A stretch of 64,000 bases of DNA from Alginatibacterium sediminis (GCF_003610775.1 NZ_RAQO01000004.1:1115838-1179837), one strand, 5' to 3'; shown: positions 49,647 to 60,431, numbered from the stretch's first letter. A program made the numbers and translations. Notes: generated by a model from the letters alone, not told the origin.

Positions 49647-50653
49647 TGCCTAAAAAATCGATTTATATCGCGTATACCGGTGGAACAATTGGGATGCAGC
49701 GTTCATCTCGCGGTTATGTCCCGCAACAAGGTTTTATGCAAAGTTGCTTAGCAGCCATGCCTGAATTCCATCGCGAAGAAATGCCGGACTATACCATTCA
49801 CGAATATGAGCCCATTATCGACTCCGCCGACATGAGCCCTGCGGATTGGCAACGTATCGCTAATGATATCCAAAGCAATTATGACGATTTTGATGGCTTT
49901 GTAGTCCTGCATGGAACCGACACCATGGCTTATACGGCTTCTGCGCTTTCATTTATGTTAGAAAATCTTTCTAAGCCAGTCATTGTGACCGGTTCACAGA
50001 TCCCCTTGAGTGAGATGCGTTCTGACGGTCAAACCAATTTACTCAATGCTTTGTACCTAGCAGCCTACTACCCCATTCATGAAGTTTGTTTGTTTTTTAA
50101 TAATCAATTGTTTCGTGGCAATCGCACTACCAAAGCGCATGCTGATGGTTTTGATGCGTTTTGTTCGCCAAATTTTCCAGTATTATTGCGTGCCGGAATT
50201 AACATTGAGTTGGTCGCGGGCAAAGTTGAAGCCACCGGGATATCGTCATTACAGGTCAGCCAAATAGACCCGCAGCCGATATCCGTAGTCACCATCTATC
50301 CTGGTATTTCTAGGGAAGTGATAGCAAACCTTCTGCAAGCACCGGTAAAGGCGTTGATAGTACTTTCTTATGGTGTCGGTAACGCACCTCAAGATCCCAA
50401 CTTGTTGCAAACACTTCGTGAAGCCAGTGAGCGCGGTGTAGTCATTGTCAATCTGAGTCAGTGTTTAACCGGGCGCGTAAACATGAAAGGTTATGCAAGT
50501 GGCGATGCTTTAAGCCAATGTGGAGTTGTGAGTGGGCAGGATATGACCACTGAAGCAGCTTTGGCAAAGTTGCATTACTTACTGAGTAAGAAATTAAAAC
50601 CACAGCGGGTACGCGACTTACTCAGTCAGAATCTACGTGGTGAATTAAGCTAA
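49646..50653 (+). CDS. ansA: L-asparaginase I, cytoplasmic
   Basis: A 335-aa type I asparaginase hydrolysing Asn to Asp. AYTGGTIGM carries the nucleophile Thr (T14), and VVLHGTDTMAYTASALSF the second conserved Thr-Asp. No signal peptide, in line with the cytoplasmic enzyme. It is coupled to sppA by a one-base overlap, as sppA-ansA in E. coli. Confidence 0.96.
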   Translation: MPKKSIYIAYTGGTIGMQRSSRGYVPQQGFMQSCLAAMPEFHREEMPDYTIHEYEPIIDSADMSPADWQRIANDIQSNYDDFDGFVVLHGTDTMAYTASALSFMLENLSKPVIVTGSQIPLSEMRSDGQTNLLNALYLAAYYPIHEVCLFFNNQLFRGNRTTKAHADGFDAFCSPNFPVLLRAGINIELVAGKVEATGISSLQVSQIDPQPISVVTIYPGISREVIANLLQAPVKALIVLSYGVGNAPQDPNLLQTLREASERGVVIVNLSQCLTGRVNMKGYASGDALSQCGVVSGQDMTTEAALAKLHYLLSKKLKPQRVRDLLSQNLRGELS

Positions 50654-50664
50654 ATCATTAATCC

Positions 50665-50698
50665 AGCATTAGCACTTGTGAATTCAAGGGCTAATGCT
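50665..50698. terminator. Hairpin between convergent ansA and yeaC
   Basis: Perfect 9-bp stem AGCATTAGC (50665-50673) and GCTAATGCT (50690-50698). It overlaps the last codons of yeaC and has no strong T-run, so it is a weak terminator candidate for either gene. Confidence 0.5.
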
Positions 50699-50963
50699 TC
50701 ATTTGAATGTCAATGTGATCGTCTTTAAATTGCTGCTTAAGGGCTTGCTTGGATTTCATGACAATCTCTCCGTCGGTTCCTACACTCATATGCTGTGCAT
50801 CAACGTTGTGTTTAGATTGATAAAGCATCATAAGCTGCAGACTATCCTCACGCTGTTTATCGCTGACAACACGCCCGTCTGGCCAACGACCAGTTTCAAC
50901 AGCTTGACAAATATTGTGGTAAATTTCAGGCGTCATTGCGGCGAGAAGTTTTTCGACATCCAT
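50691..50963 (-). CDS. yeaC: YeaC family protein (DUF1315)
   Basis: A 90-aa protein of the YeaC/DUF1315 family. MTPEIYHNICQAVETGRWPDG and LQLMMLYQSKHNVDAQHM, then GEIVMKSKQALK, are family blocks. No function is established. It is transcribed towards ansA. Confidence 0.9.
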   Translation of the reverse strand: MDVEKLLAAMTPEIYHNICQAVETGRWPDGRVVSDKQREDSLQLMMLYQSKHNVDAQHMSVGTDGEIVMKSKQALKQQFKDDHIDIQMKH

Positions 50964-51209
50964 GTGCTTAGTTCCTTAAACGTAATTATGGGCGAGACTA
51001 TCAAAACCGCGGGGTAATTACCACGTAGTCACCTGCAATTTTGCCGCTTTTAAAATTGTGATACAAAGCCTTGAGAACATCGATTCCCTATAGCCGACAG
51101 TAAAAAAAATAGATAATTTTTACTATAATCACTAGGGTAAAAATTGAGTTTGTACGCAGCATATCCTATAGTTACGCAACTAGTCGTCTTGGGTTATTAG
51201 GATTTATTT

Positions 51210-52025
51210 TTGTCTAAAGTTGTGTTTTGCCTATCTGCCGTTCTTGGCGTTTTTTTGCTTAGTGCATGTGAAGACAGTAAAGCCTATTTTCGTTATTCAG
51301 TAGCAAAAATATGCGACGAAGATCCTACCACTTGCGCAGCCCTCAGCCCCGATGGCTGGTGTAAAGCCGAACGTGAAACCGTGATCTCTAGTGACTTTTT
51401 GGTGGCTAAACTAGGGGATGACAAAGAACGCTATAATCTTCTTCAAAACTATCAATCGTATATTGCCTGTATGGAAGTGGCGAGCACTATCATCCATAAA
51501 GCTAACCGAGCTAAAACCGATGCTCGCGTTGAAGGCCTTATATTTGCCAAAGACGAATTAGCCAAGCTTGAACTATCAACCACCGAGTCAGATAACGCCT
51601 ACTTGTTATTTTATCATTGGTCAGTTAAGCGTGATGAAAACGCTAAAGCCCAATTTTTAGCATTAGAGGGCCAAGAAGTTCTGCGCAATACCTTCTTCCA
51701 ATTGAGCCTAGCTCGGTACTACGCAGAGATTGATCCGCAAAAATCCCTCGATATATTGTTTTATGCTCTCACTCTCTACACCGTAGAGGAAACAATAGAC
51801 AACGATCATTTTGCGATGATAACTAATCGCTTAATGCGCTTAAAACAATATGAAAAAGCTTACGTGTGGGCACTGGTTTATCAGAACTACGCTCAAGACG
51901 CAGCCAGTACGGACTTAAGTTATCTTCAGCAAATCATGGATCTTAGTGCTGAGCAACGCAGCGGCTTTGAACAACAAGCCGATGACTTAATTGAACTCAT
52001 CGACAAGCGTCACTTTAGAATTTAG
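51210..52025 (+). CDS. DUF2989-type lipoprotein
   Basis: A 271-aa predicted lipoprotein. The signal ends in lipobox LLSAC, followed by a Cys-containing region (ICDEDPTTCAALSPDGWC) and helical repeats resembling TPR/Sel1-like hairpins (QLSLARYYAEIDPQKSLDILFYAL, RLMRLKQYEKAYVWALVY). It fits DUF2989, a family of marine gammaproteobacteria; the name is from memory. It uses a TTG start at 51210, supported by AGGA 7 nt upstream (51199-51202). No function known. It may scaffold other envelope proteins. Confidence 0.7.
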   Translation: MSKVVFCLSAVLGVFLLSACEDSKAYFRYSVAKICDEDPTTCAALSPDGWCKAERETVISSDFLVAKLGDDKERYNLLQNYQSYIACMEVASTIIHKANRAKTDARVEGLIFAKDELAKLELSTTESDNAYLLFYHWSVKRDENAKAQFLALEGQEVLRNTFFQLSLARYYAEIDPQKSLDILFYALTLYTVEETIDNDHFAMITNRLMRLKQYEKAYVWALVYQNYAQDAASTDLSYLQQIMDLSAEQRSGFEQQADDLIELIDKRHFRI

Positions 52026-52031
52026 TTTGTA

Positions 52032-52055
52032 GCTTGGTCACGGCTGCGACCAAGC
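52032..52055. terminator. Hairpin between convergent DUF2989 gene and gsk
   Basis: Perfect 8-bp stem GCTTGGTC (52032-52039) and GACCAAGC (52048-52055). No T-run, so termination strength is uncertain. Confidence 0.5.
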
Positions 52056-52072
52056 GATCATGCTTCAGCTCG

Positions 52073-53377
52073 CTATCGGTCCCAATAGCTTTCTTCTAAG
52101 CTATCTTCTCGCTCTGGCAAGGCTGCATTTAAACGCGGTGAATGTTGATTAAGTACCTGATAACTAACCCGGTTAGCATATTTACAAATTTGAGCAATTG
52201 ATGAATAGCTCAAGTATGCGCGGTCTTGTTTAGCAGAGTTTGGCATAAGTTGTCGGTGGTAGGTGTTAGCACTCATATCATGAAGCAATGCTGACAATGC
52301 ACCATCACCTGCGCCATTGGTATTGGCAATTTTTTCAGGGCCCCCCAAATACGGCGCAATATGGGAATAAACCTGCACGGCCTCACTACAATCACTGTAG
52401 CGCATCGCTCGGCTAAACTCATATTGATTGAATTGACTTAAGCTCGAATCCTGAAGCTCATATTTAGTTTTACGCAGAGCTTCGTGTTCGCAATGTGAGC
52501 CAATAAACAGACCTTCACTACCGGCTGTACATAAAACCAAATCGCACCACTGTAAAGCTGTCTTGATTGCCAACAAGGGCTCACTTTCTCCAGTAAGTGC
52601 TAAGGCTTCTTCTTCGTTCATGGCCAAAACAGTCACATGGTCTTGAACAAAGCGCTTCCAAAAATCAGGATCTTGTTCAATTAGAAAGCGGGTGCCTAAA
52701 GTCAGAACTACTGGCACAGAGGCAGCCTTTGCATACTCAATGGCTTTGAATGTGGCATCGGTGATGGTTTCATCACCTTGTGAGCGCACTAAATAGGCTG
52801 TAAGAACTAGGGCGGCGCTACTAGCAACCACACCTTGTGAAATACTGTCTTCGCGCAAGTAATTCATTTTGCCGCCACTAATGGCGAACGTACGTTGCCC
52901 GTCTTCAGAAATCAAAGTGAAGCAGCGTCCAATGGGCCCATCGACTCCTTGGAGTTGGTCCAAATCAACTTTACTGGAGGTATCGCAAAGATAGCGATAT
53001 GCATAACTACCAATTCCAATATTTTCACTCATCACTCCAAGTTGTACGGAACGTCCATTGGCTAGAACTGAGTAATTATGGAGGGTATTTGCAATGCTTC
53101 CACCAGCATGTTGCTTAACTGGTGAGCTATTCTGCGTGATGAACTGATAGAGTGCTTCAGCTTGTTCGTCACTAACTAGGCTCGATTGCCCTTTTGGTAA
53201 GCCGAATCGTTGGAGATCCGCTTCGCTCACCTTAGCTTCGATATCAACTAGGGTTTGGTCGATTCCAACGATATAAGGCATCGGGATTTCGGGACTTTGC
53301 CCGGCGATAATACGATGTCCTTGTCGCTGTGCAACAGGGAAAAAATGCTTAGATTTACGTTTGCCTGGAAACTTCAT
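52073..53377 (-). CDS. gsk: Inosine-guanosine kinase
   Basis: A 434-aa PfkB-family kinase phosphorylating guanosine and inosine for purine salvage. MKFPGKRKSKHFFPV is the characteristic Gsk N-terminus, GGSIANTLHNYSVL the substrate-binding block, and TNGAGDGALSALLHD the anion-hole and catalytic Asp motif. The length matches E. coli Gsk (434 aa). It follows hemH on the same strand, as in E. coli (adk-hemH-aes-gsk). Confidence 0.95.
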   Translation of the reverse strand: MKFPGKRKSKHFFPVAQRQGHRIIAGQSPEIPMPYIVGIDQTLVDIEAKVSEADLQRFGLPKGQSSLVSDEQAEALYQFITQNSSPVKQHAGGSIANTLHNYSVLANGRSVQLGVMSENIGIGSYAYRYLCDTSSKVDLDQLQGVDGPIGRCFTLISEDGQRTFAISGGKMNYLREDSISQGVVASSAALVLTAYLVRSQGDETITDATFKAIEYAKAASVPVVLTLGTRFLIEQDPDFWKRFVQDHVTVLAMNEEEALALTGESEPLLAIKTALQWCDLVLCTAGSEGLFIGSHCEHEALRKTKYELQDSSLSQFNQYEFSRAMRYSDCSEAVQVYSHIAPYLGGPEKIANTNGAGDGALSALLHDMSANTYHRQLMPNSAKQDRAYLSYSSIAQICKYANRVSYQVLNQHSPRLNAALPEREDSLEESYWDR

Positions 53378-53473
53378 ATCGACTAGCTGTGCTAAAAAAA
53401 GCGCAGTGTACCATTGCTGGGCAAACTAACAAACGGCAATGCCAATTAATACCCTATGTTGGTGCGCAAATAA

Positions 53474-53503
53474 GACTAAGTTAAAGCACGATTACTAGCG
53501 CTT
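53474..53503 (-). terminator. Terminator candidate of hemH
   Basis: CTAAGTTAAAGC and GCTTTAACTTAG form a perfect 12-bp inverted repeat around a roughly 10-nt loop between gsk and hemH. The minus-strand continuation (TCTTATTT) is moderately U-rich. Coordinates are accurate to a few bases. Confidence 0.65.
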
Positions 53504-53522
53504 TAACTTAGTTACCAAGAAC

Positions 53523-54527
53523 TTACCAATCTTGGCTATGCTTGCGAATTAAATGTGCATAAAGCTCAACATGATCCTGATTATCATTGAGAGCTGGAAT
53601 ATAACTGTATTGCTTACCGCCAGCTTCCAAAAACACTTCGCGTAATTCGTCGGCGACTTCTTCAATGGTCTCTAGGCATTCAGTTGCAAATGCCGGTGAA
53701 ATAACGTCCACGCTCTCAATGCCTTTTTCAGCTAATTCGGTCAAAAGCGCATCGCAATATGGCTGTAACCATTTCTCTTTACCAAAACGACTTTGATAAC
53801 TCATGCACCATTGGTCAATGCCAAGTCCCAATTGTTTAGCCACTTGATGCGCCGTTGCTTCACAATGCTGCGGATAAGGATCACCCTTATGAGCCACACG
53901 CTCAGGAATACCATGAAATGAAAACACTAGCTTCTCACTGCGTCCATGTAGTTGCCAATGTTGCTCTATAGAATTACACAAAGCTGTAATGTACAAAGGT
54001 TCATGATAGTAATCATTAATAGTACGTAGCTCCGGCAAATAGAACTGTTTTGCCAAGGCTTTTTGGTAGCCATCGTAAACTGCAGCTGTGGTGGTAGACG
54101 AAAACTGCGGGTACATCGGTAATAATAGTACTCGCTGATGCCCTTCTTTTAGCACCCTATCTAATACATGCTCTAAGTCTGGCTGGCTGTAGTTCATTGC
54201 CAAATAGACTTCACATTGTGGCGTTACTTTACTGGCAACTTTATCGCGTAATTGCTCACTGATAACTTTGAGTGGGGAGCCTTTGTCCATCCAAATTTGT
54301 CCGTAAAGTTTAGCGACTCGTTTTGCACGCAGCGGCAAAATAACTAGATTAAGCAAGGGTTGCCATACTATTTTTGGAATACTAACCACTCGTTGATCTG
54401 ATAAAAAACGACGTAAAAACTGTCTAACTGCCGAAGGCGTCGCTTTTTCAGGAGTCCCGAGGTTTACCATAACCACGGCAACTTTCAGTTCCGCGATAGC
54501 TAAAGGTTCTGTTTGCTGATGCGACAT
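53523..54527 (-). CDS. hemH: Ferrochelatase
   Basis: A 334-aa enzyme inserting Fe2+ into protoporphyrin IX, the last step of heme synthesis. VVMVNLGTPEKATPSAVRQFL is the family start; the metal-site His is in LVFSFHGIPERV and the Glu in FATECLETIEEV. The frame is open to 54587, but that would include the adk terminator; the ATG at 54527 (MSHQQT) is preceded by AAGGAAG and is chosen. Confidence 0.95.
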   Translation of the reverse strand: MSHQQTEPLAIAELKVAVVMVNLGTPEKATPSAVRQFLRRFLSDQRVVSIPKIVWQPLLNLVILPLRAKRVAKLYGQIWMDKGSPLKVISEQLRDKVASKVTPQCEVYLAMNYSQPDLEHVLDRVLKEGHQRVLLLPMYPQFSSTTTAAVYDGYQKALAKQFYLPELRTINDYYHEPLYITALCNSIEQHWQLHGRSEKLVFSFHGIPERVAHKGDPYPQHCEATAHQVAKQLGLGIDQWCMSYQSRFGKEKWLQPYCDALLTELAEKGIESVDVISPAFATECLETIEEVADELREVFLEAGGKQYSYIPALNDNQDHVELYAHLIRKHSQDW

Positions 54528-54556
54528 TCGATGCTTCCTTGTTCTACAAAGACTAA

Positions 54557-54578
54557 AAAAGCGGCCGTAGCCGCTTTT
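54557..54578 (-). terminator. Intrinsic terminator of adk
   Basis: Perfect 9-bp stem AAAAGCGGC (54557-54565) and GCCGCTTTT (54570-54578), with six U following on the minus strand. It lies between adk and the hemH start. Confidence 0.9.
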
Positions 54579-54597
54579 GTTTAACAAAACAAACCGT

Positions 54598-55320
<723 letters not shown>

Positions 55321-55459
55321 TTACAGCGGAGAATTTACACTGTGCGGCTTCGCTCTACAAGTCGAAGCAGACTAAAGTACAGTCTTGCGCACAGCTTTTA
55401 AAGACTTGCTATACTAGTACGGCCTTTAACTGACATGAACATCAATAAACGGAAGACCG

Positions 55460-56872
55460 ATGGCAGAAACTTTTTTATTCCATGATTATGAAACCTTTGG
55501 CGTTAATCCGGCTTTAGACCGTCCGTCACAATTTGCCGCTATCCGAACCGATTTGAACTTAGAGCCGATCGGTGAGCCCATCAATATTTTCTGTCAACAA
55601 AGTCCAGATTATGTACCTAATCCAGAAGCCTGTTTGATTACTGGTATTTTGCCACAGATGGCAAATCAACGAGGTGTAAGTGAACTTGAGTTTATTCGGA
55701 AGATTAATGCTGAATTTTCACAAGCTGGTACTTGCTCTCTGGGTTATAACAGTATTCGATTTGACGATGAAGTGACGCGCAATACCCTGTTTCGTAACTT
55801 CATGGACCCCTATGCTCGTGAATGGCAAAATGGAAATTCGCGCTGGGACCTTATTGATTTGGCACGCGCCTGTTATGCACTACGCCCTGAAGGCATTCAG
55901 TGGCCCGAGTCCGAAGATGGTCTTCCCAGTTTTCGTCTTGAACTACTCACCGCAGCCAACGGTATTGGGCATACTAATGCCCATGATGCACTAAGCGATG
56001 TACAAGCAACTATTGATTTTGCAAAGCTACTTAAGCTTAAGCAGCCCAAGTTATTTGACTACGCTTATCAATTACGAAGAAAGCAAAACGTTGCAGAGTT
56101 GCTTTCTTTATCTGACCTAAATCCAGTAGTGCACGTATCGGGCATGTTCGGAGCACAGCAAGGTTGTGTGTCTTGGGTTCTGCCAATACTCAAACATCCA
56201 ACAAATCCCAATACCGTTATTTGCATCGACTTAAATCAAGATGCGCAAGTTTTGCTTGATTTAGATATAGAACAGCTAGCAACAAGGCTCTATACCCGCC
56301 GCAGCGAACTGGCACCAGATCAAAGTCCTGTGCCAATCAAAAGCATTCACATCAACAAAAGTCCCTTTGTTGCCAAAGCGGCCGCCTTAAGCCCCGAGCG
56401 AGCCCAGAGTTTTGGTATTGATCGCAGTTTGTGCCGCCAAAACCTTAATTTAATCCAAAGCCAGCAGCAATTAATCCGTAGCAAGATAGAACAGCTTTTC
56501 TCCATAGAGCGGGAATTTGAACAAGGCCGAGATCCTGAAGCATCACTCTACGATGGCTTTGTTTCAGGCCCTGATAAAGCGCTTATGGAAAGCCTTCAGT
56601 TCGCAGACCCACTGACCATTAATGCTCAGCAATTTGCGTTTAAAGATCAACGTTTACAACGCTTGCTGCCGCGCTATAAGGCTCGTAACTTCCCACACCT
56701 ATTAGACGAACATGAAGCGCTGAAATGGCAAGCCTATTGCCATGATCGTATTGAGCAACCAAAACTCGAAGCGATAGCGCGACTGCAGGCTTTGTATCAG
56801 CAACATCAACACGATGAGTCCAAGTTAAAACAACTTCAAATATTCGCTAATTATCTGGATCAACTCGGTTAG
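55460..56872 (+). CDS. sbcB: Exodeoxyribonuclease I
   Basis: A 470-aa 3'-5' single-strand DNA exonuclease acting in recombination and mismatch repair. The DEDDh acids are in FLFHDYETFGVNP (Asp, Glu), SLGYNSIRFDDEVTRNTLFRN and HDALSDVQATIDFA (Asp with His). The SH3-like and C-terminal exonuclease I domains follow. The length matches E. coli (475 aa). It starts with ATG behind CGGAAG. Confidence 0.96.
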   Translation: MAETFLFHDYETFGVNPALDRPSQFAAIRTDLNLEPIGEPINIFCQQSPDYVPNPEACLITGILPQMANQRGVSELEFIRKINAEFSQAGTCSLGYNSIRFDDEVTRNTLFRNFMDPYAREWQNGNSRWDLIDLARACYALRPEGIQWPESEDGLPSFRLELLTAANGIGHTNAHDALSDVQATIDFAKLLKLKQPKLFDYAYQLRRKQNVAELLSLSDLNPVVHVSGMFGAQQGCVSWVLPILKHPTNPNTVICIDLNQDAQVLLDLDIEQLATRLYTRRSELAPDQSPVPIKSIHINKSPFVAKAAALSPERAQSFGIDRSLCRQNLNLIQSQQQLIRSKIEQLFSIEREFEQGRDPEASLYDGFVSGPDKALMESLQFADPLTINAQQFAFKDQRLQRLLPRYKARNFPHLLDEHEALKWQAYCHDRIEQPKLEAIARLQALYQQHQHDESKLKQLQIFANYLDQLG

Positions 56873-56883
56873 AACGAAATTGT

Positions 56884-56915
56884 CCACTAAAACAGCAATC
56901 GATCCGATTTAGTGG
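56884..56915 (+). terminator. Hairpin downstream of sbcB
   Basis: Perfect 8-bp stem CCACTAAA (56884-56891) and TTTAGTGG (56908-56915), 11 nt after the stop. No T-run. Confidence 0.45.
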
Positions 56916-57004
56916 GCTCAAGTCACGCCAGGTGCGTGATAGGTTGGCGTTAAAGCTGCGGTTTCGCTACAATATGCGCCAGATTTCTAGTGTTGGAGCA
57001 CCTT

Positions 57005-57853
57005 TTGTTCACTAACTCAAGCAAGCCACTTACCGCTGAACAAATAAGCCTATTAACGATGCTTGGCAGCGATAAACTGCCAGAGTATATCCCTGCCGCC
57101 AAGTCCGCAGCCTTATGTAAAGAGCTACAGTTAGAGCCTGAAGCTCTAGCGCAGAAACTATTACCTTTAGCTGCTGCGCATGCGGTAGTACCTCGCTCTG
57201 ACTTCTATGTGGGAGCGATTGTTATTGATGACAATGGTGCGCTCTATTTTGGAGCCAATTTGGAACTTGAATATGGCCCTCTGACTAACGCTTTACACGC
57301 TGAACAAGCAGCATTGTTTAATGCACTTCGTCATCAATGTTCAAGCCTTAAGTCTCTCGTGGTTAACGCCGCACCTTGTGGTTATTGCCGCCAATTTATC
57401 AATGAGTTTAGCGATGCTGCCCATTTACAAGTTCGCGTGAACCACCAACAATTTAGTTTTGAGCAACTACTGCCCTACTCATTTGGCCCAAAAGACTTGG
57501 GACAAGAGCAAGGGATCAATGTCGAGCGCTTCTCCGAGCTTACATCGCGGCAACATCAACTATCGGCCAGCTATGCACCCTATTCTAGTTCACCATCCAT
57601 ATTAGTGGCTAAAGCGAAAGGCCAAGATCTTGTTTGGAGTGCTTATCTTGAAAATGCAGCATTTAGTCCCTCTGTCTCCCCATTCTTGCTATTGCTGTCT
57701 CAAATAAAGCTGCAAGGGCTAAGCATGGAGAACGTTGATACCATTGAGGTTCATGAGAACACCAATGCTGATTTTTCGTTTGCCCCCGAACTTCAGTTAT
57801 TCTTAAACCATTATCCAAACCTTAATATCTCAGTAAATCTATTAGTGGAGTAA
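57005..57853 (+). CDS. cdd: Cytidine deaminase
   Basis: A 282-aa zinc-dependent cytidine/deoxycytidine deaminase of the large, two-domain enterobacterial type. The catalytic domain has zinc ligands in HAEQ (His98, catalytic Glu100) and PCGYC (Cys125, Cys128). The second, non-catalytic domain has YAPYSSSPS and AYLENAAFSPSV. No ATG fits. I prefer TTG at 57005 because TTGGAG stands 6 nt upstream; GTG at 56990 is the longer option without such a site. purT follows after 3 nt. Confidence 0.88.
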   Translation: MFTNSSKPLTAEQISLLTMLGSDKLPEYIPAAKSAALCKELQLEPEALAQKLLPLAAAHAVVPRSDFYVGAIVIDDNGALYFGANLELEYGPLTNALHAEQAALFNALRHQCSSLKSLVVNAAPCGYCRQFINEFSDAAHLQVRVNHQQFSFEQLLPYSFGPKDLGQEQGINVERFSELTSRQHQLSASYAPYSSSPSILVAKAKGQDLVWSAYLENAAFSPSVSPFLLLLSQIKLQGLSMENVDTIEVHENTNADFSFAPELQLFLNHYPNLNISVNLLVE

Positions 57854-57856
57854 ACC

Positions 57857-59032
57857 ATGTTAGGTACCGCTTTAAGTCCGAATGCTAGCCGAGCAATGCT
57901 ACTTGGCAGTGGTGAACTAGGCAAAGAAGTTGCTCTTGAGTTCCAACGACTAGGCGTCGAAGTGATTGCCGTTGACCGCTACCCGAATGCGCCAGCGATG
58001 CAAGTTGCTCATCGCTCACATGTGATTGACATGCTTGACTCTCAAGCCCTAAAAGCTGTAATTGCGCTTGAACAACCAGACTTTGTAGTGCCTGAGATTG
58101 AAGCTATTGCTACCGCCACCCTATTGGAGCTTGAACAGCAGGGCCTGAATGTAGTGCCCAATGCACGGGCAACCATACTGACTATGGATCGTGAAGGGAT
58201 CCGTAATCTTGCAGCTCAAGACTTAGGCATTCCTACCTCTGCTTATCGCTTTGCCGATAACTTTGAACAGTTCTCACTGGCTGCGGAACAAATTGGATTT
58301 CCATTTGTGACCAAACCAGTGATGAGTTCATCAGGAAAGGGCCAATCTTTAGTTCGTAACCCAGAGCAACTTCAAAAAGCATGGGATTATTCGCAAGCTG
58401 GAGGCCGCAGTGGTGAAGGACGGGTTATCGTAGAAGGTTTTGTACCTTTTGATTATGAAATCACCTTGCTAACAGTACGTGCCGTTGACGGAGTACACTT
58501 TTGTGCGCCGATTGGCCATCGCCAAGAAGACGGCGACTATCGAGAGTCTTGGCAGCCACAAGCCATGGTTGAAACGGTATTATTGAAAGCTCAAGCCATG
58601 GCTGAAAAGGTTGTCAACGAACTTGGTGGCTATGGTTTGTTTGGGGTTGAGCTATTTATTTGTGGCGAAGACGTATTGTTTTCAGAGGTCTCTCCTCGCC
58701 CGCACGACACCGGTATGGTCACGCTCATATCACAAGATTTAAGCGAGTTTGCATTGCATGTACGTGCAATTTTAGGTTTGCCAATAGGGAATATACATCA
58801 ACATGGGCCAAGTGCATCGGCTGTTATTCTTGGCAAAGGTACATCCTCAAATATTGGCTTTTCAAATTTAGAAAATGCCTATCATTGCCCTAACCTACAA
58901 CTACGTTTATTTGGTAAGCCCGATATTGATGGGCAACGCCGACTAGGTGTGGCACTTAATCGTGCCGACTCAATCGAACTTGCAGTCGATAACGCTAAGC
59001 AAGCGGCTGATGCCGTTAACATTAGTTATTAA
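57857..59032 (+). CDS. purT: Formate-dependent phosphoribosylglycinamide formyltransferase
   Basis: A 391-aa ATP-grasp enzyme making formyl-GAR with formate in purine synthesis. [28 protein letters not shown] is the N-terminal block, [18 protein letters not shown] the ATP-binding region, and [26 protein letters not shown] the metal site. The length matches E. coli PurT (392 aa). It is preceded by GGAG and lies 3 nt behind cdd and 11 nt before the next gene, so all three are probably one operon. Confidence 0.96.
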   Translation: MLGTALSPNASRAMLLGSGELGKEVALEFQRLGVEVIAVDRYPNAPAMQVAHRSHVIDMLDSQALKAVIALEQPDFVVPEIEAIATATLLELEQQGLNVVPNARATILTMDREGIRNLAAQDLGIPTSAYRFADNFEQFSLAAEQIGFPFVTKPVMSSSGKGQSLVRNPEQLQKAWDYSQAGGRSGEGRVIVEGFVPFDYEITLLTVRAVDGVHFCAPIGHRQEDGDYRESWQPQAMVETVLLKAQAMAEKVVNELGGYGLFGVELFICGEDVLFSEVSPRPHDTGMVTLISQDLSEFALHVRAILGLPIGNIHQHGPSASAVILGKGTSSNIGFSNLENAYHCPNLQLRLFGKPDIDGQRRLGVALNRADSIELAVDNAKQAADAVNISY

Positions 59033-59043
59033 CTAGGACCGCT

Positions 59044-60408
59044 ATGTACACCGGCTATATCAGTGAATTGGAGCTTGGCATGCTGCTGGCTCCAAGTGTT
59101 AAGTCCGATGAGTTTGAACAAAATGCCGCTGCTAGTTTTCGGCTCGATTGGGATATTAGCCAACATGTCTCCCAAGTTAACAATTTTGCAGATCTTGAGA
59201 GTCTGTCACAATTTCTAATCACTTACCCTGAGACAGCCATCTTGGTCGCTGATTGCCAGGGTCTAAGCGATGAAGAGTTACATCACCTGGCTTTAGTATT
59301 GGCCCAGTATCCACATATAACTATTTATATATGCCAAAGCCTGCCTTCAATGGAATTCTCATTAGGGGATTTTTCATTTTGCGCAGATGAGCAACAATTG
59401 CTGCAGAATTTAGAACAACATAACGTTGATTCCAAAATTCAATTTATGACATGGAAACAAGCCCTTAAAGTTAGTCTTTATCAGGCCCAAATGGATAGCC
59501 GCTTACACCAACGGATTTCTGATATTGGCGTCAGTTGTAGTCGTTATGCCGCAGGCGCAACCCAGTTGGATAAAAGTAATGTCGTTGTAATCGATTTATC
59601 CCAAGTTGACGACGACTTTAAAATTTTACTCGATGGCTTATCAGAACTAAAACACTGCCCACCTGTTATTGTCGTCTATCAACAAGCTGATCGTTTTTTC
59701 AAGCAAAGCATTGCATTGATCCAGCATCTAAATTTACGTTTAGCCCTTACTGTTACGGTTGATGAGCTAATCGAGTATTTAGAACCCTTAGCTATGACCG
59801 CATTCCAAGCTACTCAGCGCTACTTACGTCAGTACACGCCCATAAAAGACTCAGCTCCTCAGCGGGTGTTCAGAACCGATGTTCAACAGGATGTCGCGAG
59901 TTGGGCCGGCGTAAACCTAGCGGATTTGCGCACGGAAAAAACGGAAGACTTTTATTGCCTATGCTTTCTCGATCAGGAATTTGAAAATAATCCTTTTGAA
60001 CAAATTGTGGAGCTTTATCGAGAGGGGAACTTGGATATCACCAAGCTACGCTTGGTTTGTAGTTATGAACAATTAAAGCAGTATTATAACTCTGAGCTAC
60101 TTCATTTGTTACAAAATGGACTCACCTTAGTTTTATTGGCAACCCAGATCCGAAACTTGCTTATAGAGCCATACTGGCTAGGTGTTTTCGAACAAGCTTT
60201 CGTCCCTATCGGCCTATGGCAACAGTTACAAACCGAAGTCATTCGACAGGATCTATGGCGTAGTTTTACCGAGGCTTGTAGTAAAGCGGAGGTACAGATT
60301 GGGCTAATTGATGTGCCACCCGAGTTGGCAAAAGATTATCAAGCCCAGGGTTTTGACTATATAGTTGGACGAGTGCCCGTTGAAGCCACGGTTTTTATCG
60401 ATAAATAG
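59044..60408 (+). CDS. Degenerate receiver/EAL-like signalling protein
   Basis: A 454-aa soluble protein I cannot match to a named family. Residues about 65-125 and 178-250 look like the C-terminal halves of two response-regulator receiver folds (TAILVADCQGLSDEELHHL; NVVVIDLSQVDDDFKILLDGL, PPVIVVYQQ) without clean phospho-acceptor sets. Residues about 300-450 align by pattern with an EAL domain stripped of its catalytic residues: LRLVCSYEQLKQYY in place of the ITE region, and IGLIDVPPELAKDYQAQGFDYIVG in place of the AEGVET...G...QG end. This suggests a non-enzymatic c-di-GMP or protein-binding scaffold; that is inference. It has AGGA before the ATG and follows purT by 11 nt. Confidence 0.55.
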   Translation: MYTGYISELELGMLLAPSVKSDEFEQNAAASFRLDWDISQHVSQVNNFADLESLSQFLITYPETAILVADCQGLSDEELHHLALVLAQYPHITIYICQSLPSMEFSLGDFSFCADEQQLLQNLEQHNVDSKIQFMTWKQALKVSLYQAQMDSRLHQRISDIGVSCSRYAAGATQLDKSNVVVIDLSQVDDDFKILLDGLSELKHCPPVIVVYQQADRFFKQSIALIQHLNLRLALTVTVDELIEYLEPLAMTAFQATQRYLRQYTPIKDSAPQRVFRTDVQQDVASWAGVNLADLRTEKTEDFYCLCFLDQEFENNPFEQIVELYREGNLDITKLRLVCSYEQLKQYYNSELLHLLQNGLTLVLLATQIRNLLIEPYWLGVFEQAFVPIGLWQQLQTEVIRQDLWRSFTEACSKAEVQIGLIDVPPELAKDYQAQGFDYIVGRVPVEATVFIDK

Positions 60409-60431
60409 TCTTGATATGCCATTTTTCAAAG

